From CAZJBS01 sp964544475 (GTDB taxonomy: Bacteria; CLD3; SB21): a stretch of DNA of 20,970 nucleotides. Below, one piece after another: positions 15,301 through 20,970 of this stretch. The notes below the pieces were generated by a model. It was not told the origin of the DNA, did not search any database, and was given only the letters and a program-made list of their open reading frames with translations. Position 1 is the stretch's first letter, and every line of letters starts with the position of its first letter. The stretch is from contig CAZJBS010000042.1 of the NCBI GenBank assembly GCA_964544475.1, positions 1 through 20,970 of the forward strand, written 5' to 3'. Both the position numbers and the translations under genes were made by a program.

Positions 15301-15634
15301 TGCGGTGGAAGCCGCCCAGGCCAACGCCATCAGCTCCGGCGGCGCCCGGGTGGTTATTCGCACCTACCTGCACAACGACCGGATTGTCCTTTCGATTCGT
15401 GACAACGGCCACGGGATCCGGGAGGATGTTCGCCACAAAATCTTCGAGCCGTTTTTTACAACCAAAGAAGTGGGTCAGGGTACCGGTCTGGGCCTGTCGA
15501 TCAGCTATGGTATCATCCGCAATCACAAGGGAGAGATCACATTCACGTCCGACGTGGGCGTCGGAACCGAATTTCGAATTGAATTGCCGGTGGGAGCGGT
15601 TCAAAGGCATTCGGAGGCGGGAAATTTGACTTGA
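12305..15634 (+). CDS. Two-component propeller sensor histidine kinase
   Basis: A 1109-residue membrane sensor. The frame is open from 12227, but ATG 12305 overlaps the pgl stop and begins a signal peptide (1-23, AGA-QR). About fourteen Reg_prop blades follow (residues 40-660), each with an LW(I/V)GT-x-GL core, giving two seven-bladed propellers. A Y_Y_Y domain (about 695-780, ending VTVIIHPPFW), one membrane helix (786-804) and a coiled coil (812-855) come next. The kinase has the H-box SGMSHEINNP (His867), the N-box MNILRNAVEAA (Asn995, Asn999), DNGHGI (1033-1038), EPFFTTK and GTGLGLS (1059-1065). Such proteins sense periplasmic ligands, often sugars or polysaccharide breakdown products. 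There is no receiver or DNA-binding domain, so it is a plain kinase and not a hybrid. No response regulator gene is nearby. Confidence 0.95.
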   Translation: MKTAVHITTVMLALACMAGDAGAQRKDYILETISLEHGLSQSVVETILQDHNGFLWFGTQDGLNFYNGYGFKVFKNDPYRPASLSQNYVTALYEDSHHTIWIGTERGLNFYRDGVVRRWAPRHDSTAWLDGNFSAITGDTSGILWMATIGNGLMRLDTRTDELTIFKNNPDDPLSLVHNSVRALYLDGKGVLWIGSTRGLSRLDGGTFTNFSTTTSGRRLPEKSVLAIHPAGHDRLWVGTATDGLWLIDTPSMIYTAWRHQANDPGSIPSDVVQCLYTDSHGSLWVGTEDAGVGIYTDGQFTTYQHDPANPFSLSHNDIQQIYEDHSGNVWVGTLGGGITKFRKTYFKLYSPRSAPERRLPGSEVWASLMDRSGRLWIGVHGVGVCLLEGGRVRVFEPEPGNPRALSDNKVMCLFEDPSGRIWAGTTNGLNIFDGTGWQVIRRNPADPSSLPNNYINHIMMDSRQRIWIATFGGGLCQYLDGRFVVYQNIPHDDASLSGNDVFRLAEDQQGNLWIGTFNGLNRFDGKTFTRFTKNPSDHESLSQNTILSLAAGSDGSVWIGTDGGGLNRFKDGRFAAYMEKDGLPSNLIYGIIEDHDHLIWLSTNAGLCRLNPQDTGRTRFRRFDTKDGLLSNEFNQGGYFRSATGELFFGSIKGLVRFHPRDLVPRVFTPPVFITAFKKFDVEVAFPFEVTNLDCVEISYRDNFFAFEFAALDYTVPEKNQYAYRLEGFDNDWIFSGSRRYASYTNLDGGTYRFLLKAANSDGVWNENPTSVTVIIHPPFWKTWWFMGSAVVLVAGLAAGFYSSRIRIMKHRNIVLEQKVRERTSMIEDKNRELESKNEQIRQQQDQLIQSEKLSSLGRLVSGMSHEINNPLNFTYGNAVNMELELEDMYKEIRQVLPSHLPLEGLNAKFDEMRDMLKTIKMGTERIKDIVVGLRDFAIMYDSETTDIQINTLVDYLIGILRSQERNNVEIIREYQDVPPIHGLYGQLSHAVMNILRNAVEAAQANAISSGGARVVIRTYLHNDRIVLSIRDNGHGIREDVRHKIFEPFFTTKEVGQGTGLGLSISYGIIRNHKGEITFTSDVGVGTEFRIELPVGAVQRHSEAGNLT

Positions 15635-15659
15635 ATACCCTGATTATTCTTCGTAGTTT
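15631..15659 (+). promoter_or_regulatory. Possible promoter before tsaE
   Basis: TTGAAT (15631-15636), a 17-base spacer and TAGTTT (15654-15659) begin at the kinase stop. Transcription would begin very near the GTG at 15665, so the message would be leaderless. The -10 matches consensus at only three positions. Confidence 0.25.
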
Positions 15660-15664
15660 TCCGC

Positions 15665-16123
15665 GTGTTGGAAACGACGAATATCATCGAACGGTTAACC
15701 GTAGACGAATCAGAGACTTACGCGCTTGGTTTTGACTTTTCGAATTTCCTGGAGCCGGAATCTGTGGTGGCGCTTTTTGGGGAGGTCGGTGCGGGTAAGA
15801 CGGTCTTTGTCAGGGGAGTATGCGACGGTTTGGGCGCCATCGGCGTGGTGAGCAGCCCTACTTTTATTATCATGAAGGAATATGCCGGCCGGTGCCGGCA
15901 AACACCGATAACGATCAGACATTTTGATTTTTACCGCATTACCAAAGCCACGGATATTGAAGAACTCGGTTTTGTTGACTTTCTGGCTGAGTCCGGCACG
16001 GTCAGCCTTATTGAATGGGCCGATCACGCGTTGCCGTGGTTGCCATCCGCCTATTGGCGGGTCGATATCAGGAAACCGGACGACGCGCGGCGCGAGTTGA
16101 TTATTTCCAGGATAACCGATTGA
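15665..16123 (+). CDS. tsaE: tRNA t6A biosynthesis ATPase TsaE
   Basis: A 152-residue P-loop ATPase of the TsaE/YjeE family. It has the Walker A motif GEVGAGKT (39-46), a switch-like SSPTFIIMKEY (63-73), HFDFYRI (86-92) and the IEWADH motif (116-121). With TsaB and TsaD it forms the complex that loads threonylcarbamoyl onto adenosine 37 of tRNAs reading ANN codons; TsaE drives turnover by ATP hydrolysis. Length is normal. The start is uncertain: GTG 15665 has no ribosome site, and TTG 15668 is an alternative. The gene heads the tsaE-tsaB-rimI-accD-surE run, with one base to tsaB. Confidence 0.95.
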   Translation: MLETTNIIERLTVDESETYALGFDFSNFLEPESVVALFGEVGAGKTVFVRGVCDGLGAIGVVSSPTFIIMKEYAGRCRQTPITIRHFDFYRITKATDIEELGFVDFLAESGTVSLIEWADHALPWLPSAYWRVDIRKPDDARRELIISRITD

Positions 16124-16124
16124 A

Positions 16125-16811
16125 ATGGACTCCAATTTTCACATTCTGGCCATCGAGACATCCGGCACGGTGTGCGATGTGGCCGTTGTGCACGGACCCG
16201 CCGGCGACCCGGGTCTGCTGGCCGAGATTCGGGTCAATTTGCGGCATGCCCATTCCGAAATACTGCTGGATGTGATCGACGATGTGTTATTCCTCGCAAG
16301 AGTGCCGAAGGAAACGTTGTCGGGTCTGGCCGTGTCGATCGGCCCGGGCTCATTCACCGGGTTGCGTATCGGACTATCGGCGGCCAAAGGTCTGGTCTTC
16401 GGCCTTGATCTTCCGTTGGTCGGCGTGCCGACGCTTGATGCGCTGGCATTCCGGTTTCACCAGCCCGGACGAAAGACCATCGTGGCGATCGGCGCCCGCA
16501 AAGGCGAGTGTTATCTGGCCCAATATGAAAACCGCGTTTTGTCCGATCCCTACCGCGTGATTCCTTCATCGGAACTCGGCCAGCAGATGACGCCGGGTTG
16601 CATTGTGATCACCGACCGCCCGGACGACTTGGTCAATGCGATGCCGGGCCAACTGGGTGATCAGGTGGAAATTTTCGGCGGCGATCTGGCCGTGCCGGAC
16701 GCTGTGGTGATCGGGCGGATGGGATTGGAGCGGCTGGCGCGCGGCGAGCACGACAATGCCGACTCCCTGGTGCCACTCTACGTGCAGGCTTTCAAGGGAG
16801 TGATGGGATGA
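16125..16811 (+). CDS. tsaB: tRNA t6A biosynthesis protein TsaB
   Basis: A 228-residue ASKHA-fold protein. It has the N-terminal LAIETSG nucleotide-binding strand (8-14), the conserved SIGPGSFTGLRIGLS segment (71-85), AAKGLVFG and GVPTLDAL (100-107), and a shorter, more variable C-terminal half. TsaB is the scaffold partner of TsaD in threonylcarbamoyl transfer to tRNA, and lacks the metal site itself. It begins one base after the tsaE stop and ends with an ATGA overlap with rimI. tsaD is not in the window. Confidence 0.95.
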   Translation: MDSNFHILAIETSGTVCDVAVVHGPAGDPGLLAEIRVNLRHAHSEILLDVIDDVLFLARVPKETLSGLAVSIGPGSFTGLRIGLSAAKGLVFGLDLPLVGVPTLDALAFRFHQPGRKTIVAIGARKGECYLAQYENRVLSDPYRVIPSSELGQQMTPGCIVITDRPDDLVNAMPGQLGDQVEIFGGDLAVPDAVVIGRMGLERLARGEHDNADSLVPLYVQAFKGVMG

Positions 16812-17302
16812 CGCACCCCTTGCAGGTCGATGCCGGCCTCCTTATCCGGCCCATGTCCGCCGAAGATCTGCCGCAGGTCATGGCCATCGAATCGGGGTCG
16901 TTTGGAAGCCCGTGGAGCGCCAACCACTTCATGGACGAGTTGAATAACCGGGATTTGTCCATTCCGCTGGTATTGGTTCGCGACCAGATCATCGTCGCTT
17001 ACGCCGTGGTGTGGATCATTCTGGACGAATGCCACGTGGCCAATATCGCCGTTCATCCAGAATTCCGGCGCGGGGGTCTTGGCGACCGTTTGATGCGGCA
17101 CATTGTGACCGTCGCCTGCGAAAGGGCCTGCGCCCGCGTCATGTTGGAAGTGCGCTCGTCGAATGCGCCGGCCATCGGCCTGTACGAACGCCACGGTTTT
17201 GAACGGGTGGGCATACGGAAGAATTATTACCATGACGGATTTCTCAAGACCGAAGATGCGATTCTGATGGATCGCGATTTAGCCGGGAGCCGGACGGTAT
17301 GA
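16808..17302 (+). CDS. rimI: Ribosomal protein S18 alanine N-acetyltransferase RimI
   Basis: A 164-residue GNAT acetyltransferase. It shows the RimI-type start LLIRPMSAEDLPQVMAIE, SPWSANHFMDEL (34-45), the acetyl-CoA pyrophosphate loop in HPEFRRGGLGDRLM (83-96), and LEVRSSNAPAIGLYERHGF (113-131). RimI acetylates the N-terminal alanine of S18 and is commonly coded beside tsaB, as here. The C-terminus, about ten residues past ILMDRDL, is slightly extended. Start ATG 16808 overlaps the tsaB stop (ATGA) with GGGAG upstream. The accD start overlaps its end by ATGA at 17299-17302. Confidence 0.9.
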   Translation: MTHPLQVDAGLLIRPMSAEDLPQVMAIESGSFGSPWSANHFMDELNNRDLSIPLVLVRDQIIVAYAVVWIILDECHVANIAVHPEFRRGGLGDRLMRHIVTVACERACARVMLEVRSSNAPAIGLYERHGFERVGIRKNYYHDGFLKTEDAILMDRDLAGSRTV

Positions 17303-18195
17303 ACTGGTTTCAACGAACCAAAGACGGCATCTCCAGCGCCACGGAAAAAAAAGAACTGCCGAACGTCTGGGTGAAGTGCGACGCGTGCAACGAAATCCTG
17401 TACAAGAAGGATCTTGAGCAAAACCTGAACGTGTGCACCAAGTGTGGCTTTCATTTCCGCGTCACGGCGCGAAAATACCTCCAGATTCTTCTCGACGCCG
17501 ATTCGTTTGTCGCCATCAACAAGAACATGGTTTCCGTCGATCCGTTGAATTTTACGGACACCAAAAAATACGCCGAGCGCATTCGTACGACGGTCACCAA
17601 GACCGGACTGAAGGACGCCGTCCAGACGGGATTCGGCAAAATGAACGGCCGCCCGGTCGTCGTGGCCGTGATGGATTTCGGATTCATTGGCGGCAGCATG
17701 GGTTCCGTCGTGGGTGAAAAAATTTCGCGGGCGGCGGATGAGGCTTTGCGGCATAAATTGCCGTTGATCGTCTTGTCGGCGTCGGGCGGCGCGCGCATGA
17801 TGGAAGGGGCGCTTTCGCTCATGCAGATGGCCAAAACCAGCGCCAAACTCGCCCTGATGCACGAAGCCGGCCTGCCGTACCTTTCATTGCTCACCGATCC
17901 GACGACGGGCGGCGTGACGGCCAGTTATGCGATGCTGGGGGACGTGAATATCGCCGAGCCGGGTTCGCTCATCGGTTTTGCCGGGCCGCGCGTCGTCAAA
18001 GAGGCCACCAAGAAAGAACTGCCGGAAGGTTTCCAGCGCGCCGAGTTCCTGATGGAACACGGCTTTGTCGATCTCATCGTCAGCCGGCTGGCCCTGAAAG
18101 ATACGATTGGCCGATTGCTCGCATTTTTTGAAACATCGACGAACCCCAATTTTGATCCGGGTTCGATCACGCCAATGGACAAACAACCCCAATAG
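17299..18195 (+). CDS. accD: Acetyl-CoA carboxylase carboxyltransferase subunit beta
   Basis: A 298-residue protein. The N-terminal zinc ribbon has CxxC pairs at Cys27/Cys30 and Cys46/Cys49, spaced as in AccD. The crotonase-fold body carries MDFGFIGGSMGSVVGEK, SASGGARMMEGALSLMQMAK, DPTTGGVTASYAMLGD and GFAGPRVVKEATKKELPEGFQ. Other AccD proteins usually have GGARMQEG and RVIEQT at those two places. The zinc ribbon and length make the call secure. AccD pairs with AccA to transfer carboxyl from biotin to acetyl-CoA, the committed step of fatty acid synthesis. accA is not adjacent. The ATGA overlap with rimI implies translational coupling, and GGGAG serves as the ribosome site. surE follows after 26 bases. 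Confidence 0.95.
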   Translation: MNWFQRTKDGISSATEKKELPNVWVKCDACNEILYKKDLEQNLNVCTKCGFHFRVTARKYLQILLDADSFVAINKNMVSVDPLNFTDTKKYAERIRTTVTKTGLKDAVQTGFGKMNGRPVVVAVMDFGFIGGSMGSVVGEKISRAADEALRHKLPLIVLSASGGARMMEGALSLMQMAKTSAKLALMHEAGLPYLSLLTDPTTGGVTASYAMLGDVNIAEPGSLIGFAGPRVVKEATKKELPEGFQRAEFLMEHGFVDLIVSRLALKDTIGRLLAFFETSTNPNFDPGSITPMDKQPQ

Positions 18196-18221
18196 CTCAC
18201 CTTACGTTTGAGGATTCCCGA

Positions 18222-18986
18222 ATGAAGCACATTCTCCTGACCAATGACGATGGCATCGATTCCAACGGTCTTCATGCGCTCTACAAAGAACTGAAAAAAA
18301 TCGGCGATGTGACGGTCGTAGCGCCCCACGTGGAACGCAGCGCCGTCGGTCACGCCATCACCATCAGCGAACCCATTCGTGTACTGGAATACAACCGCGT
18401 GGATAAGTTTCACGGTTTCGCCGTGCTGGGTACGCCGGCCGACTGCGTCAAGATCGCGATCAAGAAACTCATGCATCGCAAACCGGACATCGTCGTCTCG
18501 GGCATCAATCACGGTTCCAATACCGCCACCAACGTCCTGTATTCGGGAACCGTATCCGCGGCCACCGAAGGTATCATCATGGGCGTGCCGTCCGTGGCCG
18601 TTTCCCTGACGAGTTTCGACCTCAAAGCCGACATGACGTTTGCGTCTGAAGTCGCCTGTTCCCTGGTCAAGACCGTCATGGCGAAAGGACTGCCCGCCGA
18701 TACGCTCCTCAATGTCAATATCCCGTCGTGCAAGAAGTCCGACATCAAGGGGATCGAAATTACACGGCAGGGCAAAGGCCGGTACGAGGAATACTTCGAA
18801 CAGCGTCTGGATCTGAGCGGACGGGCGTATTATTGGCTGACCGGCAAGAAGATGAGCCTCGATACGGACGCCGACGTGGACGATGTGGCCGTGTCGATGA
18901 ACAAGGTATCGGTCACGCCGATCCACATCGACATGACCAATTACACGATGCTCGAAGAGCTGAAAAAATGGAACCTGTCGTTGTAA
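18222..18986 (+). CDS. surE: 5'/3'-nucleotidase SurE
   Basis: A 254-residue SurE family phosphatase. Metal ligands are Asp9 and Asp10 in TNDDG, Ser40 in VERSAVGHAIT, and Asn96 in the SGINHGSN motif. YSGTVSAATEG (107-117) and GVPSVAVSL are conserved as well. SurE dephosphorylates nucleoside 5' and 3'-monophosphates and short polyphosphates; it is often coded with pcm and is a stress-survival enzyme. The C-terminal segment ends VTPIHIDMTNYTMLEELKKW, the usual SurE end. Ribosome site TGAGGA (18209-18214) precedes the ATG. It is last in the tsaE operon and is followed by an intrinsic terminator. Confidence 0.95.
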   Translation: MKHILLTNDDGIDSNGLHALYKELKKIGDVTVVAPHVERSAVGHAITISEPIRVLEYNRVDKFHGFAVLGTPADCVKIAIKKLMHRKPDIVVSGINHGSNTATNVLYSGTVSAATEGIIMGVPSVAVSLTSFDLKADMTFASEVACSLVKTVMAKGLPADTLLNVNIPSCKKSDIKGIEITRQGKGRYEEYFEQRLDLSGRAYYWLTGKKMSLDTDADVDDVAVSMNKVSVTPIHIDMTNYTMLEELKKWNLSL

Positions 18987-19014
18987 TCGCCGTGGTCAAA
19001 CCGTTTCCCATTTT

Positions 19015-19051
19015 GTCCTCAATGCCGTCGTATTGAGGACGTTTTATTTTC
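19015..19051 (+). terminator. Intrinsic terminator after surE
   Basis: Arms GTCCTCAAT (19015-19023) and ATTGAGGAC (19032-19040) are perfectly complementary around an 8-base loop, followed by GTTTTATTTTC. It lies 28 bases after the surE stop and closes the five-gene operon. Upstream TTTT runs suggest partial activity in the other direction too. Confidence 0.9.
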
Positions 19052-19057
19052 TTTGGT

Positions 19058-20572
19058 ATGACTTCCAAATTTTTGCATCCGTGGTGGGTTTTTCTGATCA
19101 CGACGGGCATCGGCACGCTGACCAATCACGGCGGCATCCGTTCGCCCGACACCGAGGTGGTGTTGCGTGTCGCCGAGGCCATGGTGGACAGCCAATCGTT
19201 TGTGCCGCGCGATCTTGAGGCCTGGCACAAATTTGGCGTCGCCCCCGGCGTCGACGGGCGGTATTATTCCATCTATCCGCCGGTGGAGTCGTTTTGGATG
19301 GCCGCGTGGCTGCCCGTGGTAAGGGCGGTCGCGCGCGGTTTGGGCGACGCGCCGGTCAGCCATTATTACGGTACGGATCTGCAGTTCGTTTTGCTGGGTG
19401 AACCCGTCCCGGACCTGTCGCCCCACCGCGTACGTTATGTGTTTTCCAACCTGGACGTCCTTCTCGCCGCCCTGGCCGTCACGATTTTTTATGGGATTGT
19501 GCTCCGTCTCACGTCATCGCATGAGGTCTCGTTTTTTGTGAGTCTGATGTATGCCTTCGGAACGACGATGTGGTCGTATGCCGGCAGTGGTTTTTCCGAG
19601 TCCCTCGCGATGGTGTTGATTCTGGGTTCGTATCATCTCCTGGACGAACGAGCCGTCACGCACACGATGACGAGGATGTTCGTTTCATCGGTATGTCTGG
19701 GGCTGGCCGTCGGGACGCATGTCACGGCGATTTTGTTTGTTCCGTTTTTTCTCGTGCGGGCGCTTCCGGCATCCAAGAAGTGGCCGGCGGCCGGCGTGTG
19801 GATGTTGGGTTTGGCGCTCGTCATGGTCTTGCTGGGATGGTACAATGCCGGCCGGTTTGGCGATTGGTTCGAATCGGGCCGCAACCTCAGCAGTGAAAAT
19901 AAAGTGGCGTGGGTTTTTGTGTTGGAGGAGAAATTCTGGCACAACCTGTATGGGGTGCTGTTCGGCGCGAGCAAGGGTGTTTTTGTTTTCTTTCCCTTGG
20001 GTGTGCTGGCGCTCATCGTGTGGCCCGGTTTTCATCGCGCCCAACCGAAGTTGTCCAAATGGCTGATCCTGTTGCTGGTTGTGCGCGTGGTATTCAATGC
20101 CGCGTATGCGGACTGGCACGGCGGGTACAGTGTGGGGCCGCGCTACCTCGTGATGATTTTACCCTTTGCGCTGATGCCGCTGGCCTGGTGGCTTGCGAGG
20201 GCATGGGAGGCGCGCCGGGTGAATTCGTGGATGGTGGCGGGTGCGGCCGCAGGCGCGGCGTGCATCGAGCAATGGTACTTTGTCGCGGGGGACATGTTTT
20301 CTTTTTATCATTTGATCAACTTTCACAATCTGCAGAAGGGCATCAATGTCTTCCTCAACGATCGGATATACCTCGATTGGGCGCTGTCGCCATTGGGGCA
20401 TCTTCTGCAGTTTCAGCGCGGGCCGTTTCTGCTGCGGGACGTACCCCTGTCGAATACCGGCCTGTGGATAACGGGTTCGGTGGTCATCGCCGGACTGACG
20501 GGTGCGTGGCTGATGTACGTCCGCCGCCGGATAGCCAGCCTGCCGGACAGAAGCGGATCGAAGCGAGTGTGA
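19058..20572 (+). CDS. Polytopic GT-C-type glycosyltransferase-like protein
   Basis: A 504-residue membrane protein with about ten hydrophobic helices (for example 9-22, 132-149, 157-173, 210-233, 246-261, 336-348, 364-382, 392-410, 470-487). The first outside loop carries RSPDTEVVLRVAEAM (28-42), with an Asp in the place of the GT-C catalytic acid, and the DGRYYSIYPPVES stretch (66-78). Later come WYNAGRFGDWFESG, LFGASKGVFVFFP and WHGGYSVGPRYLVMILPF, wording seen in uncharacterised PMT/ArnT-like bacterial proteins. It probably moves sugar from a lipid carrier onto an envelope substrate, but neither donor nor acceptor is known. The ATG follows the surE terminator by seven bases with no ribosome site, so the true start or its promoter is unclear. 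Confidence 0.75.
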   Translation: MTSKFLHPWWVFLITTGIGTLTNHGGIRSPDTEVVLRVAEAMVDSQSFVPRDLEAWHKFGVAPGVDGRYYSIYPPVESFWMAAWLPVVRAVARGLGDAPVSHYYGTDLQFVLLGEPVPDLSPHRVRYVFSNLDVLLAALAVTIFYGIVLRLTSSHEVSFFVSLMYAFGTTMWSYAGSGFSESLAMVLILGSYHLLDERAVTHTMTRMFVSSVCLGLAVGTHVTAILFVPFFLVRALPASKKWPAAGVWMLGLALVMVLLGWYNAGRFGDWFESGRNLSSENKVAWVFVLEEKFWHNLYGVLFGASKGVFVFFPLGVLALIVWPGFHRAQPKLSKWLILLLVVRVVFNAAYADWHGGYSVGPRYLVMILPFALMPLAWWLARAWEARRVNSWMVAGAAAGAACIEQWYFVAGDMFSFYHLINFHNLQKGINVFLNDRIYLDWALSPLGHLLQFQRGPFLLRDVPLSNTGLWITGSVVIAGLTGAWLMYVRRRIASLPDRSGSKRV

Positions 20573-20621
20573 CAAATCCCGGATCGAGCGTCGCCAAAAA
20601 AGCGCCTACGCTTGGAAGTCT

Positions 20622-20685
20622 TCCGCGCCGAAACCCGATCAACCCCACCCTAACCCTCCCCTGCGAGGGGAGGGCAAGGGTGGGG
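20622..20685. repeat. Direct repeat unit with long palindrome, copy 1
   Basis: A 34-base unit (20622-20655) recurs at 20937-20970 with one mismatch. It runs into a palindrome with 20-base arms (20643-20662 and 20666-20685) pairing at 18 of 20 positions around GCG. The CCCCACCCT...AGGGTGGGG arms resemble a palindrome class that I recall from many unrelated bacterial genomes. Confidence 0.85.
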
Positions 20686-20936
20686 TCCGCGGAATGGAGA
20701 GCATGACAGAGGAGCGGATCGTGGATGCGCCTCGCAAAGCAAGTTAGGCATAGATGTTTCGGCGCGTAAGCGCCTTCTCCAGCCACGGGCTGACATGCTT
20801 TGGGCATTTTCTCTTGGCGCAACAAGAGAAAGTGCTATGGAATGCATTTCATGAAGGACATGCGTCGAGCCATCGAATGTTCTTTTCTTTGCCTTGATGC
20901 AAAGACCTTGTCGCACACGCGAGGCCTGGGAGGTCG

Positions 20937-20970
20937 TCCGCGCCGAAAGCCGATCAACCCCACCCTAACC
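20937..20970. repeat. Direct repeat unit, copy 2, cut by window edge
   Basis: Thirty-three of 34 bases match 20622-20655, exactly 315 bases later. The window ends in the middle of where the palindrome should begin. Confidence 0.85.

Larger units (their letters stand above)
20573..20970. other. Non-coding, hairpin-dense right edge
   Basis: No convincing gene is seen. Besides the direct repeats listed separately, it holds small perfect hairpins at 20761-20774 (GGCGC-GTAA-GCGCC), 20808-20831 (TTTCTCTT-N8-AAGAGAAA) and 20887-20904 (CTTTGC-N6-GCAAAG). The hairpin spacing and the repeat at both ends suggest a repetitive, possibly mobile, stretch that continues past the window. Confidence 0.6.

Noticed and set aside
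14513..15610. A 365-residue minus-strand frame opposite the kinase
   Set aside because: It mirrors the conserved kinase domains on the other strand and shows only GC-rich shadow composition.
17925..18926. A 333-residue minus-strand frame opposite accD and surE
   Set aside because: It spans two certain genes on the other strand and lacks a ribosome site or family features.
20484..20916. Minus-strand frames at the right edge
   Set aside because: Part of their proteins (for example PCPPLAGEG) is only the translation of the palindromic repeat, a common false gene.

Overview
The window reads as a piece of a Gram-negative genome, probably from an uncultured lineage of the FCB-type bacteria (KSB1, Zixibacteria, Calditrichota or Ignavibacteria-like). 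That placement is an inference. It rests on a secreted protein ending in a YPNPFNP / FlgD-like type IX sorting domain, a two-component propeller sensor, and T9SS-style surface proteins. Clear Shine-Dalgarno sites and sigma70-like promoters (TTGACA-N17-TATATT) argue against core Bacteroidetes. Most genes look GC-rich. The left edge and the transposase gene look more AT-rich.

Layout. 1-568 (minus): a truncated membrane protein with a bacterial SH3 domain. 905-4192: two catabolic enzymes, a DHDPS-family deaminase/dehydratase and an alpha-ketoglutaric-semialdehyde-type aldehyde dehydrogenase. They are separated by a REP-associated tyrosine transposase (RAYT, 1954-2559) embedded in its own kind of palindrome. 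At least four palindromes and two half-copies lie between 769 and 2597, and one sits in frame inside the transposase gene. 4433-7094: a CsgG/TolB-like envelope protein followed by a large secreted type IX cargo protein, behind a strong promoter. 7288-9172: a LiaF-like membrane protein overlapping a B12-binding radical SAM enzyme. 9297-9482: a small membrane protein. 9580-10298 (minus): OsmC-like peroxidase and a DUF1858 CxxC protein. 10497-11300: a secreted tachylectin-like propeller with a strict alternating two-blade repeat.

11583-15634: 6-phosphogluconolactonase, translationally coupled to a 1109-residue propeller sensor histidine kinase. 15665-18986: a tight housekeeping operon, tsaE-tsaB-rimI-accD-surE, closed by an intrinsic terminator. 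It joins tRNA t6A synthesis, ribosomal protein acetylation, fatty acid synthesis and nucleotide hydrolysis. 19058-20572: a polytopic GT-C-type glycosyltransferase-like protein. 20573-20970: non-coding DNA dense in hairpins, with a 34-bp direct repeat that carries a long palindrome and recurs at the window edge.

The features most worth a second look are the RAYT that carries its palindrome inside its own reading frame, the ABABAB propeller at 10497, and the repeat-rich right edge. No CRISPR array, rRNA, tRNA or complete new defence system was seen.
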